A DNA stretch of 44,402 bases from an uncultured Eubacteriales bacterium. GTDB lineage: Bacteria; Bacillota; Clostridia; Oscillospirales; CAG-272. A program made the position numbers and the translations under genes. Of the stretch, positions 16,035 to 24,485 are shown piece after piece. The first letter of the stretch is position 1; each line of letters begins with the position of its first letter. The stretch is from positions 1 through 44,402 of the forward strand of contig CAKSER010000010.1 of the NCBI GenBank assembly GCA_934447715.1, given 5' to 3'. The notes beneath the pieces were generated by a model, which saw nothing but the letters and a program-made list of their open reading frames with translations, did not search any database and was not told where the DNA came from.

Positions 16035-17756
16035 TCAGACATTTGCATTCTTCTTTTCTGCCTCTTCGTTTTCGAGAATTTTGTATGCAACCTTTCCGAC
16101 AAGCGTTTTCGGAAGCTCCTCACGGAACTCAATATCGTACGGCATTGCATATTTTGCAATTCTCTGCCTGCAGTAATTCAGAATGTCTGCCTTAAGCTCG
16201 GGAGATGACTCATATCCCTCGTTCAGCATTACAAATGCTTTTACCTTCTGAATCTTGTAAGGATCCTTTACGCCGATTACACAGCTCATGCGAACCGCCT
16301 CATGGGCATCGATAATATTCTCGAGCTGAGACGGATAGACGTTGTAGCCGCTTGTAATTATCATTCTCTTCATTCTCTGCTTGAAATAGATAAAGCCGTC
16401 CTCGTCCATGACTCCGAGGTCGCCTGTGTGCAGCCATGTGTGTCCGTCAGAGTGAACAACAAGCGTCTTTGCATTTTCCTCCGGCTTGTTAAGATATCCG
16501 AGCATTACAGACGGACCGCAGAGGCAGATTTCTCCCTCGCTTCCGTACGGAAGCTCCTCGTCGCTTTCCGGCTTGCAAATCTTATAATATGTGTCCGGAT
16601 ACGGAAGACCGATGCTTCCCTCTCTTTCCTCGGTATACGGTGTAAGGCAGCTTGCGGTTACGCACTCTGTTGTACCGTAGCCCTCTCTTACATGAACCGG
16701 CGAGCCGTGCTCGTCAAGGAATTTATCGAATTTCTTCTTAAGCTCGACAGAAAGCGAATCTCCGCCGGAGAACACGCCCCTCAGATAGTCAAGAGATTCT
16801 CCGTCAAGATACGGATTGCTCGATATTGCCTGATAAAGCGTCGGCACGCCTGCAATAAAGTTCGGCTTGTTCTTTTTGATAAGCTCGGCATATTCCTTCG
16901 GGCTGAATTTCGGAACAAGGATCGAGGTGCCGCCGATATAAAGCATTGTGTGGATACAGACACCGAGTCCGAAGCCGTGGAAGATCGGCATTGCGGCAAG
17001 CATCTTTGAATGGTGTACCTCCTGATGGCACATCGTCGCGGTCTGAAGCGCAAGAGCGTTGAAATTAAGGCTGGAAAGCATAATTCCCTTTGTTGTACCG
17101 GTGGTTCCGCCGGAGAAAAGGATGACCGCTGTCTGATCCTTGCTTCTGTGAACAACATAGTCCTCCGGCGCCTTTTTTGCAAGGCGAAGAAAATCGTTCC
17201 AGACAATGACATTGCCCTTGGATCTGACTCTCGGCACCTTTCTGCACTGTGCAAGCTTACTGATCTCCGCAATTACGGGATCAAGCCCGTCGGCTCCTGT
17301 CGAAATGATGACCTTGTCGAGCGAATACTGCTTTTCAACCTCGACAATCTTGTGGTAAAACTGGTCAAGCGTGAAAATGATTCTGGAATCAACCTCTTTG
17401 AGGTAGAATGCGATCTCGCCGATAGCCGAAAGCGGATGAATCATGCACGGGATTGCTCCGATACGGTTAAGACCGTACATACAGTAGATTGCCTGCGGAA
17501 CATTCGGCATGCAGATAACTACCTTCTGATCCTCCTTTATTCCCATTGCGGCAAACGCTCTTGCCGCCTTGTCGATCATTTTTCCAAGCTTTTTATATGA
17601 TATCTTGCGATCCATAAAGCTCAGCGCCGGATAATCTCCTTCTCTTTCGGCGGTCTGCATTACGGCATCGCTTATCGAAAGTTCGGAATACTCCAGGTGA
17701 AACGGCACCTCACCGTAGCTGCCGAGCCAAGGGGTTGTAATCTCTTCCATAATCAT
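16035..17756 (-). CDS. AMP-dependent acyl-CoA synthetase/ligase (class I)
   Basis: A 573-residue adenylate-forming enzyme. The nucleotide loop SGGTTGTTKG lies at 215-224; further on come REGYGTTE (A5), LHTGDLG (A7), RMKRMIITSGYNVYPSQLE (A8) and a C-terminal PKTLVGKVAYK with the catalytic lysine region (A10). It would activate a fatty or other carboxylic acid to acyl-AMP and then acyl-CoA; chain length cannot be read from the sequence. It lacks a signal peptide. It follows the acyltransferase-like gene by 133 bases on the same strand, suggesting that the two act on the same acyl group. ATG at 17756 has AGAGG nine bases upstream; an in-frame ATG two codons later is possible. Confidence 0.9.
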   Translation of the reverse strand: MIMEEITTPWLGSYGEVPFHLEYSELSISDAVMQTAEREGDYPALSFMDRKISYKKLGKMIDKAARAFAAMGIKEDQKVVICMPNVPQAIYCMYGLNRIGAIPCMIHPLSAIGEIAFYLKEVDSRIIFTLDQFYHKIVEVEKQYSLDKVIISTGADGLDPVIAEISKLAQCRKVPRVRSKGNVIVWNDFLRLAKKAPEDYVVHRSKDQTAVILFSGGTTGTTKGIMLSSLNFNALALQTATMCHQEVHHSKMLAAMPIFHGFGLGVCIHTMLYIGGTSILVPKFSPKEYAELIKKNKPNFIAGVPTLYQAISSNPYLDGESLDYLRGVFSGGDSLSVELKKKFDKFLDEHGSPVHVREGYGTTECVTASCLTPYTEEREGSIGLPYPDTYYKICKPESDEELPYGSEGEICLCGPSVMLGYLNKPEENAKTLVVHSDGHTWLHTGDLGVMDEDGFIYFKQRMKRMIITSGYNVYPSQLENIIDAHEAVRMSCVIGVKDPYKIQKVKAFVMLNEGYESSPELKADILNYCRQRIAKYAMPYDIEFREELPKTLVGKVAYKILENEEAEKKNANV

Positions 17757-17830
17757 TTCCTTTTTCCTCTTTGTTTCGTCCTGACTTGCTTAATTATTTT
17801 TCAAAAACTGATTCTGATTTTTTTGCTTTA

Positions 17831-17871
17831 TACTGATAATATATATATTTTTTATCGAAAAAATATCAGTA
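17831..17871. promoter_or_regulatory. AT-rich inverted repeat before the acyl-CoA ligase gene
   Basis: TACTGATA (17831-17838) and TATCAGTA (17864-17871) are exact inverted copies. Between them a further AT-only inverted repeat surrounds TCGA. It could be an operator for a fatty-acid-type regulator, or a hairpin between the two genes. No known operator consensus is recognised. Confidence 0.45.
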
Positions 17872-17889
17872 AATTACATCCGCTGTATA

Positions 17890-18783
17890 TCAGGCATTAA
17901 AATCCGGAAGCGGAGCGGAAAGCGGCATTTCGAGCACCTCCGGATGCTCAAGAATGCTGCGCAAAACCTTGATGCTGTTTGCAAAATAAAATCCGTCGGC
18001 AATTCTTTCGTCAATCGTCCAGCCGGTCGGAACCGCTTCCTTCATTGTAACATTTCCGTTTTCATCATAAAAAGGATAAAGCTTCTTTTCGCCGATCAAA
18101 ACAAAAATCGAGTTTGTGCCCCAGTTTGTCAGATGATGATAGTCTGCCGACATCTTAATGCTGCCGAGATTCGAGATAAATACCGTCGACGAATACGGAT
18201 CCTCGTTAAGAAGCGCATCCGGAAGCTTTCCGTGTCTGTCGAGCCAGAAGAGAATTCTGGTTATAAATGAGGTAATAAAGCTCGGAAGCGATGTAAGAAT
18301 ATCCATAACATCGGTCGTCCCGTCCTGCTTGTCCTCCTTGCGGACAGTGTAGACAAACTTTTTCAGCTTTGTATAAAACTGCTCGATCGGCGGAATATCG
18401 GATTCTCTGTCCATTCTTAATATGCAAAGCGACTCTGCGCCGTTGTCGACAAATTTTTTCTTTACTACAAACGAAAACGAAATGTCGTCCCTTTCATACA
18501 TCTTCTTGCCGGAAATAAAATAATTCATCTTCGGTCTTAAAACGACGGTCTTTGCAATCGCCGCACAGATAACATGAAAAAGAGTATATTTGAATTCGGG
18601 ATTGTCTGCATTCTTCTTTGCAAGGTACTCGTTGATCGCCGAAAGCTCGGTAAGCTCGCTCATTGTCGCCTCGTTTGCGATTCTTCCCGGAAGAAGATAC
18701 GGCGTAAACTTGTGCATCGAATCCGCCTCGCGGAGAAGTCTTGCGTCCTTGCGGTCGCCAAAGCGTTTTTTATAATTTGCCAT
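17890..18783 (-). CDS. Chloramphenicol-acetyltransferase-fold E2-like protein without the catalytic histidine
   Basis: A 297-residue protein resembling the catalytic domain of 2-oxoacid dehydrogenase acyltransferases (E2), with no lipoyl or subunit-binding domain. Recognisable parts are the FKYTLFHVICAAIAKTV helix (64-80), the SSTVFISNLGSI strand (198-209) and the C-terminal DERIADGFYFA (258-268). In E2 enzymes this last motif is DHRxxDG, and its histidine is the catalytic base; here the position is Glu259. Either the chemistry differs or the protein is a non-catalytic relative. The next gene encodes an acyl-CoA ligase, so a role in handling an activated acyl group is plausible. AAAGGAAA precedes the ATG. 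Promoter and structured leader lie upstream. Confidence 0.75.
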   Translation of the reverse strand: MANYKKRFGDRKDARLLREADSMHKFTPYLLPGRIANEATMSELTELSAINEYLAKKNADNPEFKYTLFHVICAAIAKTVVLRPKMNYFISGKKMYERDDISFSFVVKKKFVDNGAESLCILRMDRESDIPPIEQFYTKLKKFVYTVRKEDKQDGTTDVMDILTSLPSFITSFITRILFWLDRHGKLPDALLNEDPYSSTVFISNLGSIKMSADYHHLTNWGTNSIFVLIGEKKLYPFYDENGNVTMKEAVPTGWTIDERIADGFYFANSIKVLRSILEHPEVLEMPLSAPLPDFNA

Positions 18784-18868
18784 TGCGGTTTTCCTTTCGG
18801 TAACCGTTTTCGGTCCGGAATAATCCGGAGTTTTCCGAACGGTTCAGAATAATTCAATAATTCAAGGT

Positions 18869-18899
18869 AAAAAGGCACGCGGCAGGAAGCCGCCATGCC
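18869..18899 (-). terminator. Intrinsic terminator inside the leader of the acyltransferase-like gene
   Basis: On the minus strand the near-perfect stem GGCATGGCGGC / GCCGCGTGCC with loop TTCCT (18874-18899) is followed by TTTTT (18869-18873). It lies between the promoter at 18977-19005 and the gene start at 18783, so it would act as an attenuator. A second hairpin (around 18927-18951, GCTGC-CTGC type with one bulge) precedes it. A short open frame beginning MSKCCTAKKQ runs through both; I cannot tell whether it is translated. Confidence 0.6.
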
Positions 18900-18976
18900 G
18901 AAAAGCCAAAAATGTGTTTTTAAAACAGCTGCCTGCTTTTTTGCAGTGCAGCATTTCGACATAATCCATCCACTAC

Positions 18977-19005
18977 ATTGTATCACATGATACCGCATTT
19001 TTCAA
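18977..19005 (-). promoter_or_regulatory. Promoter of the acyltransferase-like / acyl-CoA ligase genes
   Basis: Minus strand: TTGAAA (19000-19005), 17 bases, TACAAT (18977-18982). The leader to the start codon is about 185 bases. Confidence 0.72.
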
Positions 19006-19118
19006 GGTTTATGAAAAAATATCTGTAATATTATTATAAAATTATTGTAAAAATCCGCAAAAAGACGAAATAACAGCATATAATCGGTTTTGTTAGAAAT
19101 AAATTCAAAATAAAACTA

Positions 19119-19147
19119 TTGCAAAGAAACCTTTAATATGGTATACT
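19119..19147 (+). promoter_or_regulatory. Promoter of the SRP RNA
   Basis: TTGCAA (19119-19124), 17 bases, TATACT (19142-19147) with TGG in front of the -10. The start point falls where the SRP RNA closing stem begins. Confidence 0.82.
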
Positions 19148-19154
19148 AAAAGAA

Positions 19155-19460
19155 GTCAAGGCGTAAAACAAGGTCATACCGGCCGGGGAGTCAGCGGTGT
19201 CTTGTAACCTGCAATCCGCTATAGCAGGGGTGGTTTCCCGATTGAGGATATACTTTGGATGGTACTGCACCATGCGCTCGGCGTGATGAAGGGCGGACCT
19301 CGCGCGATCGACTGCCGTGAACCATGTCAGGACGGGAACGTAGCAGCATTAAGCGGAAGTGTCGATGTGTTGTGAGATTATCTGCCCGGAGCGCCGGCTC
19401 TGGTTAACGCATCCGAATTATATTCGACTGAGGGTGTGTGGCCTTGTTTTACACCTTGAC
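19155..19460 (+). ncRNA. ffs: Large-type bacterial signal recognition particle RNA
   Basis: The ends pair over about 20 bases (GTCAAGGCGTAAAACAAGG with CCTTGTTTTACACCTTGAC), as expected for the long Bacillus/Clostridium-type SRP RNA of roughly 270-300 nt with an Alu domain. The Ffh-binding domain IV text GTCAGGACGGGAACGTAGCAGC-like sequence lies at 19326-19347 (GTCAGG and GCAGC being the invariant parts). The RNA binds Ffh and guides membrane-protein targeting. The location directly upstream of dnaX is the usual one in Firmicutes. The closing stem followed by ATTTTTCTTT can serve as its terminator. Confidence 0.93.
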
Positions 19461-19487
19461 ATTTTTCTTTGAAAGGACAGATTCTGT

Positions 19488-21269
19488 ATGTCGGAGGAGT
19501 TGCATAAAACCCTATACCGCAAATGGCGGCCGAAGGACTTTTCGGATGTCGTAGGACAAGAGCATATTACAACAATTCTGAAATATCAGATACAAAACGG
19601 CTCGTTTTCGCACGCATATCTTTTCAGCGGAACAAGAGGAACCGGAAAAACCTCATGTGCAAAGATCATGGCGCGCGCAGTAAACTGCCTTTCCCCAGAG
19701 GACGGAAATCCGTGCGGAAAATGCAGCGCATGCCGTCTTATCGAAAGCGGCACCGCCACAGACATTGTCGAAATGGATGCTGCAAGCAACAACGGAGTCG
19801 ACTATATAAGGGATATCAAGGACTCGGTCGTATATGCGCCGGCGGCGCTAAGTAACCGTGTTTATATAATCGACGAGGTGCACATGCTTTCGCAGAGCGC
19901 CTTCAATGCACTTCTTAAAACTCTTGAAGAGCCGCCGTCAAGAGTCGTTTTTATTCTTGCCACAACAGAAATACAGAAAATTCCGGCAACTATCATATCA
20001 AGATGCCAGAGATTCGACTTTGGGAGGATTTCTACCGATGTTATTGCCGCAAGACTTGAATATATCGCAAAAAACGAAGGACTGCGCCTTACAAGCGAAG
20101 CAGCAAGACTGATTGCCGGACTTGCACAGGGCGGAATGAGAGATGCGATCAGTCTGCTTGAGCTCGCCTCGGGCGGCGGTGCCAATATCGATGTTAAGCG
20201 TGTCCGCGAATGCGCCGGAGTCGCAGGCAGAGAAACCCTCGAGCAGGCGGTAAAGTGCGTTTTTGACAAGGATTATGAGGGAATCTTCGCACTTATTGCA
20301 AAGCTGTATTCCTCATCAATAGAGCTCGGGGTGTTCTGGCAGGATCTTCTGTCGTTCTACCGAGATATGCTGGTAATTAAAACCTCCAAAAATCCGGAGG
20401 GCTATATAGATCTTACATCAAACGAGCTTGAAAGGACAAAACAGCTTGCCGCTCTTATATCAAGACAGCGCCTGCTGTATCATATCGAGCTGCTCGAGGA
20501 GGCATTTTTGACAATGCAGCGCGGCGCAACCTCAAAGCGCCTCTGCGCGGAAATGACTCTTGTACGCATGTGCGACGAAAAGCTCGACGATTCAAACGAG
20601 GCTCTTCTTTTAAGAATCTCGGCTCTTGAGGACAGGCTGGCATCCGGCGCATTTGTAAGCGCCGCGTCTGACAATACAGGCAAATCACAGGACGAGGCAC
20701 AAAAAAGCTCTCCGAAAGCCGAAGCAAGGCTTGCAGATACAGAAACTCCGAAATATAACGGCAAAACAACGCCAAGCGATACAGCAGCAGACGATGTTCC
20801 CTGGTCTGTTCCAAATAATCCGTCCGATGCTATAAAGGATCAGACGGCACCGGGAAAAGCCGAGACATTAAGCGCCTCAAAGGGAGAAGCATATGGAGAG
20901 CCGGAGAAAACCGCCGTCTCAGACACGGCAAGCAAGACAAGCAAAGCAGGCGAGGCAAAAGAATCCTCAGCCCCGAAGGAAAGAAAGATCGATGCGTGGG
21001 CGGATGTCGTAAGCAAGGTGAGAAAAACCGACGACGGTGCCGCATCTATGCTCGAAAGAGCAAAAGCGACAATTTCGGACGACGGGAAAGTGCGCATTGA
21101 GTTTGACAATTCCTTTGCGCTGATGATAGCCGACAACGACGAAATCAAAAAGCAGATCGCAACGGCACTTTCGCTTGCCGGAACCGATATTTCATATATC
21201 AATATCCGCATGGAGTGCAGCAAAAACAAGGAAAAGAGCAATTCAAACGATCCGCTGTTCGATTTTTAA
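19488..21269 (+). CDS. dnaX: DNA polymerase III subunit gamma/tau
   Basis: A 593-residue clamp-loader ATPase. The Walker A GTRGTGKT is at 48-55, the zinc cysteines C67, C76, C79 and C82 follow, Walker B VYIIDEVH is at 125-132, and the sensor segment TIISRCQRFDF lies near 164-174. Residues about 380-490 are a Ser/Ala/Lys/Asp-rich linker, followed by a C-terminal domain that in tau contacts the polymerase. It loads the beta clamp during replication. The ATG has GAAAGGA at rather long spacing. No in-phase slippery heptamer for a shorter gamma product is seen. First protein gene of the dnaX-ybaB-recR operon. Confidence 0.96.
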   Translation: MSEELHKTLYRKWRPKDFSDVVGQEHITTILKYQIQNGSFSHAYLFSGTRGTGKTSCAKIMARAVNCLSPEDGNPCGKCSACRLIESGTATDIVEMDAASNNGVDYIRDIKDSVVYAPAALSNRVYIIDEVHMLSQSAFNALLKTLEEPPSRVVFILATTEIQKIPATIISRCQRFDFGRISTDVIAARLEYIAKNEGLRLTSEAARLIAGLAQGGMRDAISLLELASGGGANIDVKRVRECAGVAGRETLEQAVKCVFDKDYEGIFALIAKLYSSSIELGVFWQDLLSFYRDMLVIKTSKNPEGYIDLTSNELERTKQLAALISRQRLLYHIELLEEAFLTMQRGATSKRLCAEMTLVRMCDEKLDDSNEALLLRISALEDRLASGAFVSAASDNTGKSQDEAQKSSPKAEARLADTETPKYNGKTTPSDTAADDVPWSVPNNPSDAIKDQTAPGKAETLSASKGEAYGEPEKTAVSDTASKTSKAGEAKESSAPKERKIDAWADVVSKVRKTDDGAASMLERAKATISDDGKVRIEFDNSFALMIADNDEIKKQIATALSLAGTDISYINIRMECSKNKEKSNSNDPLFDF

Positions 21270-21335
21270 AAAGCAGAGCAAAATAATACTTTATAACAGA
21301 AATCATTTATTGAACATATTGAAAGGAAAGCGAAA

Positions 21336-21683
21336 ATGAGAGCAAATATACCGAAGGGAATGGGCGGCGGCCCCCAGAATATGCAGAGCATGATCAGACA
21401 GGCTCAGAAAATGCAGGAGGAAATGGAAGCAAAGAAGGAAGAGCTTGAGCAGAGAGAATATACCGTAAAGGCAGGCGGCGGAGCCGTTTCGCTTGTAATC
21501 AACGGAAAGAAGCAGATCACAAGCCTTGAAATTTCCCCCGACCTTGTTGACCCGGACGATATCGAAACTCTTTCCGACGTTCTTACCGCAGCCTTCAACG
21601 AAGCAATCAAGCAGGTAGAGGACGCAAGCGAGCAGGAGATGTCAAAAATCACCGGAAATCTCGGTCTGCCGGGAATGTTTTAA
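21336..21683 (+). CDS. ybaB: YbaB/EbfC nucleoid-associated protein
   Basis: A 115-residue protein with the family pattern: an N-terminal coiled-coil helix with QNMQSMIRQAQKMQEEMEAK, then the beta strands YTVKAGGGAVSLVINGKKQI and the helix LSDVLTAAFNEAIKQVEDASEQEM, closing with GLPGMF. YbaB forms dimers that bind DNA with little sequence preference. A glycine-rich N-terminal extension (GMGGGPQN) is typical of clostridial forms. It sits between dnaX and recR, the standard arrangement, three bases before recR, with GAAAGGAAAG as the ribosome binding site. Confidence 0.96.
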   Translation: MRANIPKGMGGGPQNMQSMIRQAQKMQEEMEAKKEELEQREYTVKAGGGAVSLVINGKKQITSLEISPDLVDPDDIETLSDVLTAAFNEAIKQVEDASEQEMSKITGNLGLPGMF

Positions 21684-21686
21684 GGT

Positions 21687-22286
21687 ATGAGCGAATACAT
21701 TGCCCCTCTTGAGCGGCTGATTGAGCATTTTCGCAGGCTTCCCGGTGTCGGAAGAAAATCCGCTGTCAGAATGGCATTCGGCATTCTAGACGGATCAAAG
21801 GAGGATGCGGAAGCGTTTGCAGACGCGGTTCTGAATGTCAAAAATTCGGTAAGGCTCTGCTCCTGCTGTCAGAACATCTCGGAGGGCGAGCTTTGCAGCA
21901 TATGCAGCGATGACTACAGGGACAAATCCACCGTCTGTGTCGTCGAGAATATCCAGGTTCTCATGGCGATGGAGAGGATCAAGGATTATAACGGAGTCTA
22001 TCACGTTCTGCACGGCACAATTTCTCCGCTTGACGGCAGAGGTCCGGAGCAGATAAAGATAGCCGAGCTGCTGGAGCGCGTAAAGGCAGGGGGAATCAAG
22101 GAGATTATCATTGCAACCAACCCCACAGTCGACGGAGAAACAACCGCGCTGTATCTTGCAAAAATCCTTAAGCCGTATAATATAAAGACAACCCGTCTCG
22201 CCTACGGAATTCCGGTCGGGGAAGAGCTTGACTATGCAGATGAAATGACCCTGTTCCGCGCAATAGACGGCAGGAAAGAAATGTGA
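21687..22286 (+). CDS. recR: Recombination mediator protein RecR
   Basis: A 199-residue protein of normal length. The N-terminal helix-hairpin-helix contains LPGVGRKSA; the C4 zinc finger uses C58, C61, C70 and C73; the Toprim domain begins at STVCVVE and ends with the Walker-B-like TRLAYGIPVGEELDYAD. RecR works with RecO and RecF to load RecA on gapped DNA. It starts three bases after ybaB, so it is translationally coupled, and is the last gene of the operon before the terminator. Confidence 0.97.
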   Translation: MSEYIAPLERLIEHFRRLPGVGRKSAVRMAFGILDGSKEDAEAFADAVLNVKNSVRLCSCCQNISEGELCSICSDDYRDKSTVCVVENIQVLMAMERIKDYNGVYHVLHGTISPLDGRGPEQIKIAELLERVKAGGIKEIIIATNPTVDGETTALYLAKILKPYNIKTTRLAYGIPVGEELDYADEMTLFRAIDGRKEM

Positions 22287-22319
22287 ATATTACATTCCGT
22301 TTTTAAAATCAGATAAAGC

Positions 22320-22358
22320 AATCCCACTGAAGGCAGTATCGCCTGCGGTGGGATTTTT
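22320..22358 (+). terminator. Terminator after recR
   Basis: AATCCCAC (22320-22327) pairs with GTGGGATT (22348-22355), followed by a T run. A smaller GGC/GCC stem lies in the loop. Confidence 0.85.
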
Positions 22359-22406
22359 CTTTTAAAAATCACAGATAAACGAGGAAACAAACGCACATAA
22401 AAGCAC

Positions 22407-22436
22407 AAAAAAGGGACGGTTTACAGCCATCCCTTT
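22407..22436 (-). terminator. Terminator after uraA
   Basis: On the minus strand AAGGGATGG and CCGTCCCTT pair with one mismatch, followed by TTTTTT. It lies about 30 bases after the permease stop. Confidence 0.85.
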
Positions 22437-22463
22437 CCGATTTGCTTTTTTTTAGAGCTCGTC

Positions 22464-23816
22464 TTATTTGTCTTCTGTTTTTCTTTTACCTACAATGAGG
22501 TTTACGAAGATTCCGAGTATCAGTGCGCAAGCGATCGATGTGAGCGCAACCTTACCGAAGAGGAGCTTCATTCCGCCGATACCGCTGATAAATACAGTCG
22601 ATGCAACAAACAGGTTTCTGTTGTCGTTAAGGTCGACATCCTGGAGCATCTTAAGTCCGGATACCGCGATAAAGCCGTAGAGTGCAATGCATACGCCACC
22701 CATTACGCAGGTCGGAATTGATGCAAGAAGTGTTACAAACGGAGCGATGAAGGAAGAGACGATTGCAAGAATTGCAGTTGCAAGAATTGTTACAACCGAT
22801 GCGTTTCCGGATATTGCAACGCAGCCGACCGATTCGCCGTAGGTTGTGTTCGGGCATCCGCCGAAGATTGCACCTGCGATAGATCCGACGCCGTCACCGA
22901 GAAGCGTTCTGTGAAGACCCGGATCCTCGAGAAGATCCTTTTCAATTACAGAGGAAAGGTTCTTGTGGTCTGCGATATGCTCTGCGAATACTACGAAAGC
23001 AACCGGAACATATGCAACCGCGATTGTTCCTATGTAGGCGCCCATCGAGCCTGCCTCGCCGAACTCATAGTTTCCGGAGAATGCCTTTACAAATGTGAAG
23101 TCGGGAATCCACTTCATGTTGTTGAAGATCGAGAAATCGATAATCTGAAGCGCTTCGTTTCCGGTCTGGTTTCCGATTACTGTAAGAATTGCGGCAACAG
23201 CATAGCCTGCGCCGATACCGATAATGAACGGAATCATCTTTGTCATCTTCTTGCCGTATACCGAGCAGAGTATGACAACCGAGAGAGTTACAAGTGCGCA
23301 TACAAGGCAGAGTCCGCTGTGAAGATTAATGCTGTATTCGGAAAGCGGCGAGCTTTCTCCAAGTGCGTTTGCAATTGCATTCGGTGCAAGCGAAAGACCG
23401 ATGATTGCAACGGTCGGTCCGATTACGACTGCCGGCATGAGCTTGTTAACCCATTTTACACCTGCAAACTTAACGATAATCGCGATTATGACATATACAA
23501 TGCCTGCAAAGGCTGCGCCGATGAGAAGTCCGAGATATCCGAGCGACATCGATACACCGCCGGCAAATGCCACACACATCGACTGAATGAATGCAAAGGA
23601 TGATCCAAGGAACACCGGGCTTCTGAACTTTGTGAAAAGAAGATAAACGATTGTTCCGACCCCTGCGCCGAACAGTGCAGCCGACTGGGACATTCCGTTT
23701 CCGACGATTGTGGGAACAGCGATTGTTGCCGCAAGAATCGCAAGCAGCTGCTGAAGCGCAAACACGATTACCTTTAAGAAACCGGGTCTGTCATTTACGT
23801 TATATTCGAGTTTCAT
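22464..23816 (-). CDS. uraA: Uracil permease (NCS2 family)
   Basis: A 450-residue integral membrane protein with about 14 membrane segments. It shows the NCS2 signatures: QQLLAILAATIAVPTIVG near the N-terminus, FVVFAEHIADHKNL with the substrate-binding glutamate, and GCPNTTYGESVG after GDGVGSIAGAIFGG. NCS2 proteins take up uracil or xanthine with protons. The pyrimidine assignment follows from its position directly behind pyrR under one PyrR attenuator, as with pyrP in Bacillus. GGAGGAAGAG precedes the ATG. A hairpin lies in the 74-base gap after pyrR. Confidence 0.93.
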   Translation of the reverse strand: MKLEYNVNDRPGFLKVIVFALQQLLAILAATIAVPTIVGNGMSQSAALFGAGVGTIVYLLFTKFRSPVFLGSSFAFIQSMCVAFAGGVSMSLGYLGLLIGAAFAGIVYVIIAIIVKFAGVKWVNKLMPAVVIGPTVAIIGLSLAPNAIANALGESSPLSEYSINLHSGLCLVCALVTLSVVILCSVYGKKMTKMIPFIIGIGAGYAVAAILTVIGNQTGNEALQIIDFSIFNNMKWIPDFTFVKAFSGNYEFGEAGSMGAYIGTIAVAYVPVAFVVFAEHIADHKNLSSVIEKDLLEDPGLHRTLLGDGVGSIAGAIFGGCPNTTYGESVGCVAISGNASVVTILATAILAIVSSFIAPFVTLLASIPTCVMGGVCIALYGFIAVSGLKMLQDVDLNDNRNLFVASTVFISGIGGMKLLFGKVALTSIACALILGIFVNLIVGKRKTEDK

Positions 23817-23842
23817 ACTCTTCCTCCGAAAAAAATTATTTT

Positions 23843-23865
23843 ATTACCACGAAGCAAGCTTCGTA
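23843..23865. repeat. Short hairpin in the pyrR-uraA gap, similar to the 128-bp repeat
   Basis: The hairpin ACGAAGC-AA-GCTTCGT, flanked by TTA and TAA, contains ACCACGAAGCAA (23846-23857). That 12-base string is identical to the start of each 128-bp repeat unit at 20-31 and 148-159. It may be a remnant of the same element. Confidence 0.5.
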
Positions 23866-23890
23866 ATAGCCAAATAAACGAAAAACAAAT

Positions 23891-24433
23891 TTATTTCTGC
23901 TCGTAAAGCGCGACCGAATACTCCTTATCGATCGGCAGAACCGACACCGAAATAATTTCGTTCTTTGCAGTCGGCACATTGAGTCCGACAAAATCCGGGC
24001 GAAGCGGAAGCTCCCTGTGCCCTCTGTCAACAAGCACCGCAAGCTGGATGCAGGAGGGTCGTCCCACACTGAAAAGCGCCTCGATTGCGGCTCTTACCGT
24101 CCTTCCGGTATAGATAACATCGTCGACAATTACAACCCTTTTGTCTGTAATTGAAAATGACAGATCTGTCTTTTTTATAACCGGCATCTCGTATGCAGGG
24201 GAAAGGTCGTCGCGGTAAAATGTGATATCCAGGCTCGCACACGGCACGTCCACATTCTCTATCTGCGCAATATTTTTTTTGATAAGCTCTGCGATCTGTT
24301 CGCCGCGTCTTTTTATTCCGACGATGCAGACATTCTCTGCTCCCTCATTCCGCTCGATTATTTCGTGAGAGATTCGTCTTACTGCTCTTAAAACAGCCTT
24401 TTCATCCATAAGTTGAGTTTTGAACGAAATCAT
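23891..24433 (-). CDS. pyrR: Bifunctional pyr operon attenuator / uracil phosphoribosyltransferase
   Basis: A 180-residue type I phosphoribosyltransferase with the PRPP loop VVIVDDVIYTGRT at 100-112 and the family features VGIKRRGEQIA and LDITFYRDD. PyrR binds pyr mRNA when UMP is high and promotes termination; it can also make UMP from uracil and PRPP. The upstream leader contains a PyrR binding loop and terminator, so the gene controls itself and the uracil permease after it. The rest of the de novo pyrimidine genes are not in this window. Confidence 0.96.
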   Translation of the reverse strand: MISFKTQLMDEKAVLRAVRRISHEIIERNEGAENVCIVGIKRRGEQIAELIKKNIAQIENVDVPCASLDITFYRDDLSPAYEMPVIKKTDLSFSITDKRVVIVDDVIYTGRTVRAAIEALFSVGRPSCIQLAVLVDRGHRELPLRPDFVGLNVPTAKNEIISVSVLPIDKEYSVALYEQK

Positions 24434-24485
24434 AATCTTTCCTTTCCGAAATATATACCGAATAAAAACGGGACAAAAACGAAAT

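Noticed and set aside
18660..18998. 112-codon minus-strand frame overlapping the acyltransferase-like start
   Set aside because: Its start lies at the predicted -10 box and its later part overlaps the real gene out of frame. Only the short leader portion from MSKCC is kept as a possibility within the attenuator discussion.
20695..20706. dnaX programmed frameshift site (AAAAAAG)
   Set aside because: The zero frame is CAA AAA AGC, not A AAA AAG, and no stimulatory stem is evident, so a gamma-producing shift is not supported.
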